The notes under the pieces are model-generated. The model was not told the DNA's origin and searched no databases. It saw only the letters and a program-made list of their open reading frames with translations. The position numbers and the translations under genes are program-made. Below, piece after piece: positions 15,633 to 23,049 of a stretch of 28,992 nucleotides of DNA (position 1 is its first letter; each line of letters begins with the position of its first letter). Where the stretch lies: IMG/VR virus record IMGVR_UViG_3300008267_000602, positions 1-28,992 of that record, one strand, 5' to 3'. This DNA comes from a virus.

Positions 15633-15993
15633 TGGGTGCGGTAAGCCTCCGGTACAAGAGATTCAGATATCGGCAAAACCAGTCGATAAACCGGAACTAG
15701 TTTTACCGTATGCTGATCCGATAAAAACACGTGATATCGAATGGGTAATCATTACACCTGAGAACTATGAAGAAGTATTTAATGATCTTGCCAAAAAGGG
15801 CAAGCCAATCGTATTATTTGGGTTGACTGATAAGGGTTATGAAAGTTTAGCCTTAAACCTGAGCGATATTCGTGGATTGATTCAACAACAGCAAGCGATC
15901 ATCGTTGCTTATGAAGGCTATTATAAAGAGAGTAATGCTGCTATTGATGCTGCGAATGAAGAGATAAATAATATCAATACACCAACTAACTAA
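15577..15993 (+). CDS. Outer-membrane spanin lipoprotein candidate (Rz1-like), 138 aa
   Basis: ATG 15577 sits 9 bases after AAAGGA inside the i-spanin gene, so the first 56 bases overlap it in another reading frame. The signal sequence ends in LLLVSGC with the lipid-bearing Cys21, followed by a proline-containing segment. It is longer than most Rz1 proteins. The conserved second half (WVIITPENYEEVFNDLAKKG ... LSDIRGLIQQQQAIIVAYEG) occurs in other marine phages. The partner of the Rz-like gene by position; the o-spanin role is inferred from lipobox and overlap. Confidence 0.75.
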   Translation: MVNHLTVSALGFLTLLLVSGCGKPPVQEIQISAKPVDKPELVLPYADPIKTRDIEWVIITPENYEEVFNDLAKKGKPIVLFGLTDKGYESLALNLSDIRGLIQQQQAIIVAYEGYYKESNAAIDAANEEINNINTPTN

Positions 15994-16003
15994 GGGTAAC
16001 ACC

Positions 16004-16465
16004 ATGGTCGATGATTTAAATAAGCTGAAGACTGACGTTGAAGTCATTAAGCGCGACATCGGCGCAATACAAACCTTTTCTGGTAAGATTGATGATGCTA
16101 TCGAAAAGATGGCAGAAATCTCGAATAGTATCTCAAAGATGCTTATTGTACATGAGAATAAACTACAAAATCATGATCAGCAAATTGATGGCATAAAGGT
16201 TTCAATGTCAGAAAGAAAGACTGACTTTGAAAAACAAGTTGACCTATTGCATAAAAGAATATCGGATATGAAAGATGAAAATTCAGCTGATCGTGAAAAG
16301 CATCACCAAGAGTTGCTTGCTGCGATTAAAGAAATAGCCGATAATTATAAGGCGCTCGACAGTAGAATTACACTTCTTGAGCAATGGAAGTGGTACGTCA
16401 TGGGCGGTGCCGCAGTCATAGGCTTCATCATCGCTCAAGTGCCTTGGGATAAATTTTTCGGGTAA
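16004..16465 (+). CDS. XhlA-like coiled-coil membrane protein (possible holin component)
   Basis: A 153-residue protein with a long coiled coil over most of its length and a single C-terminal membrane span (WKWYVMGGAAVIGFIIAQV, about 127-146) after the phrase SRITLLEQWKW. That coil-then-span plan with a Leu-Glu-x-Trp-Lys-Trp join is the pattern of haemolysin XhlA, a holin-associated protein. By its position at the end of the lysis cassette it may help time lysis. It could instead be a plain tail-anchored protein. Confidence 0.65.
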   Translation: MVDDLNKLKTDVEVIKRDIGAIQTFSGKIDDAIEKMAEISNSISKMLIVHENKLQNHDQQIDGIKVSMSERKTDFEKQVDLLHKRISDMKDENSADREKHHQELLAAIKEIADNYKALDSRITLLEQWKWYVMGGAAVIGFIIAQVPWDKFFG

Positions 16466-16478
16466 CTGCACTTTTTGG

Positions 16479-16506
16479 TGTACAAACCCTACGAACTGAG
16501 TATAAT
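16479..16506 (+). promoter_or_regulatory. Sigma-70-like early promoter for primase
   Basis: TGTACA (-35) and TATAAT (-10), spacing 16, preceded by GCACTTTTT. The same GCACTTTTTT stretch precedes the promoter at 25488, which supports the assignment. It drives the primase gene after a 38-base leader. Confidence 0.7.
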
Positions 16507-16543
16507 GCTATTAAGCTTATGAATATACTTAGGATCAATCAAT

Positions 16544-17572
16544 ATGAATCTCGTAGATGTAAAGTACTGTGGCATTCTATCTACTCGTCTAGAGAGATAC
16601 AAGGTCAAGCAGTCCAACCCGTACAAGGCTAACTTTCGGTGCCCGATCTGTGGTGACAGCCAGAAGTCGAAGACTCTATGCCGTGGATGGTTGATCGAAA
16701 AAGATACGACTGCTATGTTCCATTGCTTCAACTGCGGCCAAAGCCACCCGCTCTGGAGATTGCTCAAGCTTACAGATGTTGGTCTCTATAACGACTACGT
16801 AATCGATTCAAAGTTTGATAAGATGTCCTTGAAGCCTTCTCAGGAGAAACCTAAGGCTCTTGAGACTCTTACAGCCCCAGTGCCAAACTTTAAGCGTTCC
16901 GGATCACCTCTACTTAAGATCAAACGGATGGGACAGTTAGCTGCAGATCATCCTGCACGGTCTTATATTAACAAGCGTAAGATCCCAACAAAGGCTCATC
17001 ACAGACTATACTACGCTCCTAAGTTTAATACTTGGGTGAATAGTCTTATTCCTGACAAACTCCCACAACCTGAACGTGATTTACCTCGACTCATCTTGCC
17101 GTTGATCGATCAAAACGGTGTTGTGTTTGGCTTTCAGGGCAGAGCATTCGATAAACTATCGATTCGATATATTACGATCATGCTTGAGGATAGAGCAAAA
17201 CTGTTTGGTCTCGATCAAGTCGACTTCAATAAGAAGTACTATGTTGTCGAAGGTCCTATCGATTCTCTTTTTCTGTCCAACGCTGTTGCTATGGCTGGTG
17301 CAGATGGGAATGCTACAGGCCTTGAAAATCTTGATAATGCTGTATTTGTATTCGATAATGAACCACGTAACAAAGAGATCGTTTCTCGTATGGAGAAGAT
17401 GATCGATCGTGGTTATAAAGTTTGTATCTGGCCTTCAAAGATTACTGTGAAAGACATTAATGATATGGTACTCAGCGGCCTTACGACCGCTGAAGTAGAG
17501 CTTATGATCGATCAGAATACCTACACTGGATTGTCTGGTAGGTTAACTCTTGCCGAATGGCGCCGTTGTTAA
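16544..17572 (+). CDS. 61: DNA primase (T4 gp61-like)
   Basis: A 342-residue primase that makes RNA primers for lagging-strand synthesis with the phage helicase. An N-terminal zinc-binding module uses Cys33, Cys36, Cys61 and Cys64 (FRCPICGD and FHCFNCGQ). It is followed by a catalytic core with RLILPLIDQNGVVFGFQGR and a TOPRIM domain whose glutamate is E236 in YYVVEGPIDSLF, with VFVFDNEPRNKE as the acidic pair. The length agrees with T4 gp61 (342). It has its own early-type promoter. The stop codon interlocks with that of the minus-strand gene (see findings). Confidence 0.88.
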   Translation: MNLVDVKYCGILSTRLERYKVKQSNPYKANFRCPICGDSQKSKTLCRGWLIEKDTTAMFHCFNCGQSHPLWRLLKLTDVGLYNDYVIDSKFDKMSLKPSQEKPKALETLTAPVPNFKRSGSPLLKIKRMGQLAADHPARSYINKRKIPTKAHHRLYYAPKFNTWVNSLIPDKLPQPERDLPRLILPLIDQNGVVFGFQGRAFDKLSIRYITIMLEDRAKLFGLDQVDFNKKYYVVEGPIDSLFLSNAVAMAGADGNATGLENLDNAVFVFDNEPRNKEIVSRMEKMIDRGYKVCIWPSKITVKDINDMVLSGLTTAEVELMIDQNTYTGLSGRLTLAEWRRC

Positions 17573-17841
17573 GCAGCGTCGTCTTCGTCTTTCTTTGAAG
17601 ACTTAGTACCCGAACCAGACAACATAATGCCGGATAGTGTACCGGTCAAGAACGTTGCAATTGGTTGAATAAGTTCAAAGAACTTCTGATCGTTTGGTGA
17701 CACAAACATTGGTTGTGTGACATGAATAAGCGAGTAAAGAACTGCGAAGATTGTTCCAGTAAGTGTGAATGCTAAGCAAACACCCACAATGAAACGTAGT
17801 TTTGCGTTGAGTTCTTCAATATTATCTTTTTTGCCGGCCAT
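17569..17841 (-). CDS. Two-span membrane protein, holin-like, 90 aa
   Basis: Reads on the minus strand with start 17841. It has two membrane segments, LRFIVGVCLAFTLTGTIFAV and IQPIATFLTGTLSGIMLSG, and a charged C-terminal tail (KSSKKDEDD). The family (EELNAKLRFIVGVCLAxTL) occurs in marine T4-like phages as a hypothetical protein. Size, two spans and charged tail fit a class II holin; that role is an inference. It begins one base inside the upstream stop (TAATG) and is one of only three minus-strand genes in the window. Confidence 0.75.
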   Translation of the reverse strand: MAGKKDNIEELNAKLRFIVGVCLAFTLTGTIFAVLYSLIHVTQPMFVSPNDQKFFELIQPIATFLTGTLSGIMLSGSGTKSSKKDEDDAA

Positions 17842-18167
17842 TATTCTACCTCTTCATATAGTGGTTTTTCTTCTTCAATTACGACTTCAGCTGGCTTGAT
17901 GCCGACTGCAGCTTGAGATGCTTCAATCTCGGCGACCATCGCAGCAAGTTGTTCAGCCGATACCGGTGAACCGTCAAGAGTGACTAAGTTTTCTGGGCAT
18001 GTTGCTGATGCTGTGCACATTGGTGGCTGGCACTCTGATGTGCCCCAATTAGTTGGATCTTGGCACGCATAACGATACTTATCATCTGCGAAGAACACTA
18101 CAAAGAGTCCAAGAATTAAAGCCACAACCGGTAGGTATTTGTACATGTCTAAGAGTCCTGCTTTCAT
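17841..18167 (-). CDS. Single-span membrane protein with cysteine-rich region, 108 aa
   Basis: Start 18167 on the minus strand after AAAGGATAGG. There is one N-terminal span (YLPVVALILGLFVVFFADD), then an exported-looking stretch with four cysteines (YACQDPTNWGTSECQPPMC and TCPENL) that could form disulfides, and an acidic C terminus (EEEKPLYEEVE). Not recognised beyond this. It is transcribed with the holin-like gene from a minus-strand late promoter at 18245. Confidence 0.7.
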   Translation of the reverse strand: MKAGLLDMYKYLPVVALILGLFVVFFADDKYRYACQDPTNWGTSECQPPMCTASATCPENLVTLDGSPVSAEQLAAMVAEIEASQAAVGIKPAEVVIEEEKPLYEEVE

Positions 18168-18237
18168 AGACCTATCCTTTCTTGTTGATTACGAAATCAT
18201 CGTATAGGTCAAGGGTTACACGTTGTATTACACTTCA

Positions 18238-18245
18238 TATTTATA
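18238..18245 (-). promoter_or_regulatory. T4-type late promoter TATAAATA on the minus strand
   Basis: Exact octamer read on the minus strand, about 70 bases before the start of the 108-residue membrane protein gene. It ends two bases before the -35 box of the plus-strand early promoter, giving a back-to-back late/early pair. Confidence 0.8.
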
Positions 18246-18247
18246 GG

Positions 18248-18276
18248 TTGACATTTCTTCAACACAGTGATAGTAT
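18248..18276 (+). promoter_or_regulatory. Sigma-70-like early promoter for the frd-td-nrd operon
   Basis: GTTGACAT with a perfect TTGACA -35 at 18248-18253, a 17-base spacer and TAGTAT -10 at 18271-18276. It lies 46 bases before the dihydrofolate reductase start. Confidence 0.85.
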
Positions 18277-18322
18277 GGATTCTGGATCTTATAGATAGAT
18301 TATATTTAAGAATGAGGTGAAC

Positions 18323-18817
18323 ATGATTAGCGCTATTGTGGCTTGTGACACAGAACATGGTATTGGTAAAAACGGTAAGCTGCCGTGGCCTTACCACCCA
18401 GAAGACATGAAATGGTTTCGTGAGAATACGACTGGTCATGTAGTTGTTATGGGAAGTAAAACTTGGGAATCGATTGGTTCGATGAAGCTTCCCGACAGAG
18501 TAAATATTGTTCTGAGCAATCATCCAGAAAGATTACATGGAGTTCCAAATCGAACTATGGACGTAGCTCCTCGAGACATGGGAGCTATGTTACAAAACTT
18601 ACAAATGGAATACCCAGCTAAGAAGATCTGGGTAATTGGTGGCGGCAACATATACGCACAAGCCATTCCTTTCTGCGAAAGATTGTATTTAACCAAGTTT
18701 AAAGAAGCTTATGGATGTGATACGTTTCTTGATCCAGAACAGCTCAAACCGTATATACGTCTAATCGATAGTAAGAATTCTGATATTTGTTCGTTCAGTG
18801 TCTGGAGCCGTGTATGA
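18323..18817 (+). CDS. frd: Dihydrofolate reductase
   Basis: A 164-residue enzyme, the usual length, that reduces dihydrofolate to tetrahydrofolate with NADPH for thymidylate synthesis. ATG 18323 is placed well after GAGGTGA. Features: [20 protein letters not shown] (N-terminal strand and Met20-type loop), catalytic Asp28 in [21 protein letters not shown] (NADPH binding), and [14 protein letters not shown] (glycine pair). The stop overlaps the td start as ATGA. In T4 the same gene precedes td, in the same order. Confidence 0.95.
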   Translation: MISAIVACDTEHGIGKNGKLPWPYHPEDMKWFRENTTGHVVVMGSKTWESIGSMKLPDRVNIVLSNHPERLHGVPNRTMDVAPRDMGAMLQNLQMEYPAKKIWVIGGGNIYAQAIPFCERLYLTKFKEAYGCDTFLDPEQLKPYIRLIDSKNSDICSFSVWSRV

Positions 18818-19486
18818 AACAGTATCATGATGCTCTTCAGTATATTCTCGATAACGGTGAAGTTTGTTCTGATCGTACAGGAGTAGGTACACGTTCGGTA
18901 TTTGGTTATCAAATGCGGTTCGATCTTCGTGAAGGATTCCCTGCAGTCACAACAAAGCGATTGGCTTGGAAAGCGGTCGTAGGTGAACTACTCTGGTTTT
19001 TAGAAGGAAGTACAGATGAAAGTCATCACACAGATACGAACCAATCCTGACTCAAGAAGAATTATCCTTTCAGCATGGAACCCTCTACAAACCGCCGAAA
19101 TGGCTCTCCCTCCCTGTCATGTCCTCGCACAGTTTCGTGTCGTCAACGGTAAGCTGAGCTGCCACCTCTATCAACGTTCTGCCGATATGTTCCTTGGAGT
19201 ACCTTTCAATATCGCAAGTTATGCTCTACTTACACACATGATATCGAAAATTTGTTCACTTGAAGTAGCATATTTAGTACATAGCATAGGCGACGCGCAT
19301 ATATATAGTACTCATGAAGATGTAGTACGTGAACAACTTAAGCGAACTCCTCGAAAATTACCTACTCTCAAAATGCCTGAACTGCAGTCACTTAACGTCG
19401 ACAGCATTCAAACATTATGTGCTTCTGATTTTGAGTTGGTGGGATATGATCCGATGGAATCGCTGAAAGCTCCGATGGCTGTATAA
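18814..19486 (+). pseudogene. td: Thymidylate synthase, broken by internal deletion and frameshift
   Basis: The N-terminal part (18814-19050, 78 aa) reads [46 protein letters not shown] and [12 protein letters not shown], then leaves the family and stops. The C-terminal part (19016-19486, 156 aa) starts in another frame with [15 protein letters not shown] and keeps the catalytic Cys34 (LPPCHVLAQF), QRSADMFLGVPFNIASYALL and DAHIYSTHEDV, ending KAPMAV. Compared with T4 and E. coli enzymes, about 45-65 residues are missing between GSTDE and KVI, including the TVWDE and GPVYGKQWR blocks. ATG 19016 has a good ribosome site (AAGGAAG), so the second part could be translated alone. Activity is very unlikely unless the sequence is wrong here. 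Confidence 0.85.
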
Positions 19487-19507
19487 GAAAATAAGAAAGA
19501 GGAATAA

Positions 19508-20482
19508 ATGTTATTCGAAGAACAAATTTCACGTAAACCAGATCTATATCCATGGACTAAGCAGTTCATCGATGCAATCTGGCAAGGTTTCTGGACTCCC
19601 GATGAGTTCAATTTTAGATCAGACTACTCTCAGTTTAAAACTGATTTAACTGAGCAAGAGCAAGAAGTCATCGTTAAGACTCTATCTGCTATCGGACAGA
19701 TCGAAGTTGCGGTAAAGACTTTCTGGGCAGATCTTGGTAAGAACCTTCCGCATCCATCACTACGCGATCTTGGCTTTGCCATGGCAAACTCAGAAGTGAT
19801 TCATAACCTTGCATATGAGAAGCTACTCGATGTTCTTCAGCTTACTCATGTGTTTGAGCAAAATCTAAATGAGGAAGTGATTAAAGGCCGTGTAAACTAC
19901 TTACGTAAGTATCTCAAGAAGACCTACAAGGACGACACTAAAAAGCAATATATCTACGCGATCACCCTGTTTACTTTGTTCGTTGAGAACGTATCGCTCT
20001 TCTCGCAGTTCTATATCATCATGCACTTCAACCGTAACAAAGCTGTTTTGAAGGATTGCGCTCAGCAAGTACAATACACTCGTAATGAAGAAATGCTTCA
20101 TGCACAAGTTGGCATTAAGATTATTAACACTCTTCGTGAAGAATATCCAGAGCTATTTGATGAAGAACTGCAGAAGCGTATCGAGAGTGAATGCATCGAC
20201 TCATTAAAGGCAGAGTCAAAGGTTATTGACTGGATCATGGGCGATTACGCTATTCAGGGTCTTGATGCAAGTATCTTAAAAGCATTTATTGCAAAGCGCA
20301 TGAAAGAGTCCATCGATCAAATCGGTTTTGATAGTTCTGCAATTGTTTATGACGCTGAACTCGTAAAGAAAACACACTGGTTTGATGAGGAACTTTACGG
20401 TGCGAATATGACTGACTTCTTCCAGAAGAGACCGGTTGAATATTCAAAAGGCAAAGCAATTACAGCAGACGATCTATTCTAA
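19508..20482 (+). CDS. nrdB: Ribonucleotide reductase class I, beta subunit
   Basis: A 324-residue radical-generating subunit of the enzyme that makes deoxyribonucleotides. Metal and radical residues are visible: Glu96, His99 and Tyr103 in SEVIHNLAY, Glu160 in LFVENVSLF, and Glu195 with His198 in RNEEMLHAQ. At the place of the usual first ligand aspartate stands Glu66 (GQIEVAVKTFW), as seen in some other beta subunits, while the radical tyrosine is kept. Start ATG 19508 follows AAAGAGGAATAA. It comes before nrdA, the reverse of T4. Confidence 0.93.
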   Translation: MLFEEQISRKPDLYPWTKQFIDAIWQGFWTPDEFNFRSDYSQFKTDLTEQEQEVIVKTLSAIGQIEVAVKTFWADLGKNLPHPSLRDLGFAMANSEVIHNLAYEKLLDVLQLTHVFEQNLNEEVIKGRVNYLRKYLKKTYKDDTKKQYIYAITLFTLFVENVSLFSQFYIIMHFNRNKAVLKDCAQQVQYTRNEEMLHAQVGIKIINTLREEYPELFDEELQKRIESECIDSLKAESKVIDWIMGDYAIQGLDASILKAFIAKRMKESIDQIGFDSSAIVYDAELVKKTHWFDEELYGANMTDFFQKRPVEYSKGKAITADDLF

Positions 20483-20492
20483 GGAGAACAAC

Positions 20493-22142
20493 ATGGGATT
20501 TGAATGGGCAAATGAAGACTCTCGCATCTTCCTCTCGAGAGGTTATATTGATGGTAATATGACAGTTGAAGAGAGAGTTCGTGAGATTGCAAAAGCAGCT
20601 GAACGTATTCTTGACAAAGAAGGTTTTGCTGATAAGTTTTATGATTACATGAGTAGAGGCTATTATTCTCTCTCATCGCCAGTATGGTCTAACTTTGGTA
20701 CGAAGAAAGGTCTTCCTATCTCATGTAATGGTGTTTACATTGAAGACTCAGTCGAGAGCTTTCTCGACAAGTTTGGTGAAGTCTGCACTCAAAGCAAACT
20801 AGGCGCTGGTACTTCTGGATTCCTCGGTTCTATTCGTCCTCGTGGTACAGATATTAAAGGTGGAGCGAATGGTAAGGCAAATGGTCCTGCGTACTATTTG
20901 GCGTTGTGGGATACCGGTGTTGACGTGATTAGCCAAGGGTCGACTCGCCGTGGATCCTTCGCAGCATATCTTCCTATTGAACATCCTGATATTATGGAGT
21001 TCCTTGACATCCGTGAAGTCGGTAGTCCGATCCAAAATGTCTCGATGGGTGTAACCATCACTGACAAATGGATGGAAGAAATGATTGCTGGTGATCCGGA
21101 TAAACGTACTATCTGGGCTCGTGTTCTACGTAAGCGTAAGGAAACTGGCTATCCGTATTTGTTCTTTACTGATACTGTGAATAACAATAAGCCTCAGGTA
21201 CTGAAGGATAAGAACATTCCTATCTGGGCTTCGAATCTTTGCTCTGAGATTGCACTTCCTTCTTCGAAGGATTGGTCGTTTGTTTGCAACCTTGCTTCGA
21301 TGAACATTCTTACATTCGACGAGTGGGTAAATACTGATGCGGTTGAAGTGATGATCTGGTTCCTTGACGCCGTCATGGAAGAGTACATCGAGAAGACCGA
21401 CGGTGTAAAGTACATGGAATCCTCCAACAACTTTGCTCGTCACTGGAGAGCGCTTGGTCTTGGCCAGCTTGGTTGGCATTCATACCTTCAGTCAAAGATG
21501 ATTCCTTTCGAATCATTTGATGCTCATATGTTGTCGATTAAGATCTCGAAGTTTATTGACGACCGTTCTCTTGCTGCTTCGAAAGAACTTGCACTTGAGT
21601 ACGGCGAGCCTGAAGGACTTCTTGGATATGGCGTACGCAACCTTACTCGTTGTGCTATTGCTCCTACTACTTCTTCGAGCTTTATTCTTGGCCAGGTATC
21701 ACCATCGATTGAACCTCTTGCTTCGAACTACTTCACGAAAGACCTTGCAAAAGGTAAGTTCACTTACAAGAACCCCTACCTTGTAGATGTTCTTGAAGCA
21801 CACGGTAAAAACGACGACGAGACCTGGATGTCTGTTCTACAACATGGTGGATCGGTACAGCATCTCGAGTTCATGACTCAGACCGAAAAGGACGTATTCA
21901 AGACTTTCTCTGAGATCGCTCCCATTAGCATTGTTCAGCAAGCGGCTGCTCGTCAGAAGTACGTCGACCAAGCACAATCTTTGAACTTGTTGATTGCTCC
22001 TGATGTGTCACCAAAAGATGTGAATGCTCTGATCATCGAAGGATGGAGACTCGGAGTGAAGACATTCTACTATCAACGCTCATCAAATCCTGCTCAGCAA
22101 CTTGTAAGAGACATCATGAATTGCCAAGCGTGTGAGGCCTAA
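20493..22142 (+). CDS. nrdA: Ribonucleotide reductase class I, alpha subunit (short form)
   Basis: A 549-residue catalytic subunit. ATG 20493 follows AAGGAG 10 bases after the nrdB stop. Active-site residues: Cys78 (PISCNGVY) pairs with Cys265 (FVCNLASM); Asn248, Cys250 and Glu252 lie in SNLCSEIALP; the tyrosine pair is in TFYYQRSS; and the C-terminal redox cysteines are 544 and 547 (NCQACEA). It is about 200 residues shorter than T4 or E. coli NrdA: it begins directly at the catalytic barrel and lacks the N-terminal ATP-cone, so the activity-control site is absent. Confidence 0.93.
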   Translation: MGFEWANEDSRIFLSRGYIDGNMTVEERVREIAKAAERILDKEGFADKFYDYMSRGYYSLSSPVWSNFGTKKGLPISCNGVYIEDSVESFLDKFGEVCTQSKLGAGTSGFLGSIRPRGTDIKGGANGKANGPAYYLALWDTGVDVISQGSTRRGSFAAYLPIEHPDIMEFLDIREVGSPIQNVSMGVTITDKWMEEMIAGDPDKRTIWARVLRKRKETGYPYLFFTDTVNNNKPQVLKDKNIPIWASNLCSEIALPSSKDWSFVCNLASMNILTFDEWVNTDAVEVMIWFLDAVMEEYIEKTDGVKYMESSNNFARHWRALGLGQLGWHSYLQSKMIPFESFDAHMLSIKISKFIDDRSLAASKELALEYGEPEGLLGYGVRNLTRCAIAPTTSSSFILGQVSPSIEPLASNYFTKDLAKGKFTYKNPYLVDVLEAHGKNDDETWMSVLQHGGSVQHLEFMTQTEKDVFKTFSEIAPISIVQQAAARQKYVDQAQSLNLLIAPDVSPKDVNALIIEGWRLGVKTFYYQRSSNPAQQLVRDIMNCQACEA

Positions 22143-22152
22143 TCTTCCGAAA

Positions 22153-22160
22153 GATAAATA
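22153..22160 (+). promoter_or_regulatory. Possible late promoter GATAAATA
   Basis: Variant octamer directly against the left arm of the terminator that begins at 22161. Transcription would start inside that arm, so late transcripts would not form the hairpin. Confidence 0.55.
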
Positions 22161-22190
22161 GGGCAGGAGCAAATCCTGCCCATTTTATTT
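22161..22190 (+). terminator. Rho-independent terminator after nrdA
   Basis: Perfect 8-bp stem GGGCAGGA/TCCTGCCC with loop GCAAA, then ATTTTATTT. It ends the frd-td-nrdB-nrdA operon. Confidence 0.85.
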
Positions 22191-22203
22191 GAAGGAGACT
22201 ATT

Positions 22204-22359
22204 ATGAATAAAGAAGATTTAGTCTGCGAAGTTTGCGACTCAGAATTTTCGATTGAACACTATGAAGACGGCGAGATTTGTTTTTGCCCATTCTGCGGAG
22301 AGTCACTTTTTCACGATGATGACGATGAAGAGTGGGACGAAGAGTTAGAAGAAGAATGA
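22204..22359 (+). CDS. Small zinc-ribbon protein, 51 aa
   Basis: ATG 22204 follows GAAGGAGACTATT. Two CxxC pairs, VCEVCDSEF near residue 8 and CFCPFCGES near residue 30, form a likely zinc ribbon. The rest is strongly acidic (HDDDDEEWDEELEEE), unlike a DNA-binding protein and more like an adaptor that touches a basic protein partner. The stop overlaps the next start (ATGA). Confidence 0.75.
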   Translation: MNKEDLVCEVCDSEFSIEHYEDGEICFCPFCGESLFHDDDDEEWDEELEEE

Positions 22360-22775
22360 GCTGGACATACGAAGGGAAGCCATTCTCTTCGGACGATATT
22401 AATGGACATGCTGGTTTCGTCTATGAAATAACCGATACACTGAATGGTAAGAAATACATCGGTAAGAAGAAGCTCAGTTCAACGCGAACTCTGAAGCCTC
22501 TCAAAGGACAGAAAAGAAAGCGCAAGGTTATATCCGAGTCTGATTGGATGGACTACTACGGATCTAGCGAAGAAGTAAAGACGTTAGTCGAAGAGTTTGG
22601 TGTTGATAGGTTTCAGCGAAAGATTATCCGACTATGCAAGACAACTGCAGAGATGAGTTACTATGAGCTTCGAGAGCAAGTGGTTAACGACGTCCTGCTG
22701 AAACCTGACGAATTCTACAATGCATTTGTCGGAGCTAAGATCCACCGCAATCATCTAAAGCACCTCATCACATGA
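22356..22775 (+). CDS. GIY-YIG-like nuclease-family protein, 139 aa
   Basis: Starts at an ATGA overlap. GFVYEITDTLNGKKYIGKK, near residues 22-40, is the GIY...YIG pair in variant form. A basic segment and ESDWMDYYGSSEEVKTLVEE follow, as in a family of phage proteins annotated as putative endonucleases. Candidate catalytic residues are an arginine in the LSSTRTLK region and a glutamate in YYELREQ. It could be a free-standing homing endonuclease, but its conserved position in an operon fits a repair or recombination role as well. Confidence 0.75.
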   Translation: MSWTYEGKPFSSDDINGHAGFVYEITDTLNGKKYIGKKKLSSTRTLKPLKGQKRKRKVISESDWMDYYGSSEEVKTLVEEFGVDRFQRKIIRLCKTTAEMSYYELREQVVNDVLLKPDEFYNAFVGAKIHRNHLKHLIT

Positions 22776-22981
22776 CATGGTTTCAAATCAAAGAAGCGAA
22801 TCGCTTTTACTGGATCGTCAAAGGCCAGCTCATCCCTGAAGCTTGGTCCGAGAAGGACATCGAGTCGACTTATCATTCCTACATAGAACGGATCTGGGGC
22901 AACCACGAGAACGTTGTACACGAAGTCGGCTTCGAGGCTGCATGGGCTGCAAGGCAAGCGAAAAAAATTAACGAAAAGTGA
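22772..22981 (+). CDS. Small hypothetical protein, 69 aa
   Basis: Not recognised. Starts in an ATGA overlap with the GIY-YIG gene. Rich in tryptophan and aromatic residues (MTWFQIKEANRFYWIVKG), with FEAAWAARQAKKINEK at the end. No signal or membrane span. It closes the small operon; an early promoter follows 11 bases later. Confidence 0.65.
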   Translation: MTWFQIKEANRFYWIVKGQLIPEAWSEKDIESTYHSYIERIWGNHENVVHEVGFEAAWAARQAKKINEK

Positions 22982-22991
22982 ATTTTACTGG

Positions 22992-23020
22992 TTGACATTT
23001 GTAGTTGCAAGTACTATATC
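22992..23020 (+). promoter_or_regulatory. Sigma-70-like early promoter
   Basis: GTTGACAT with -35 TTGACA at 22992-22997, a 17-base spacer and TATATC as -10 at 23015-23020. It lies 30 bases before the gene at 23050. Confidence 0.75.
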
Positions 23021-23049
23021 TATATAGTAAGGCAGTGAAAGGCTACACC

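Noticed and set aside
18814-19486. Group I intron or intein interrupting td
   Set aside because: Coding sequence is missing at the junction and no extra sequence is present there, so this is a deletion, not an insertion.
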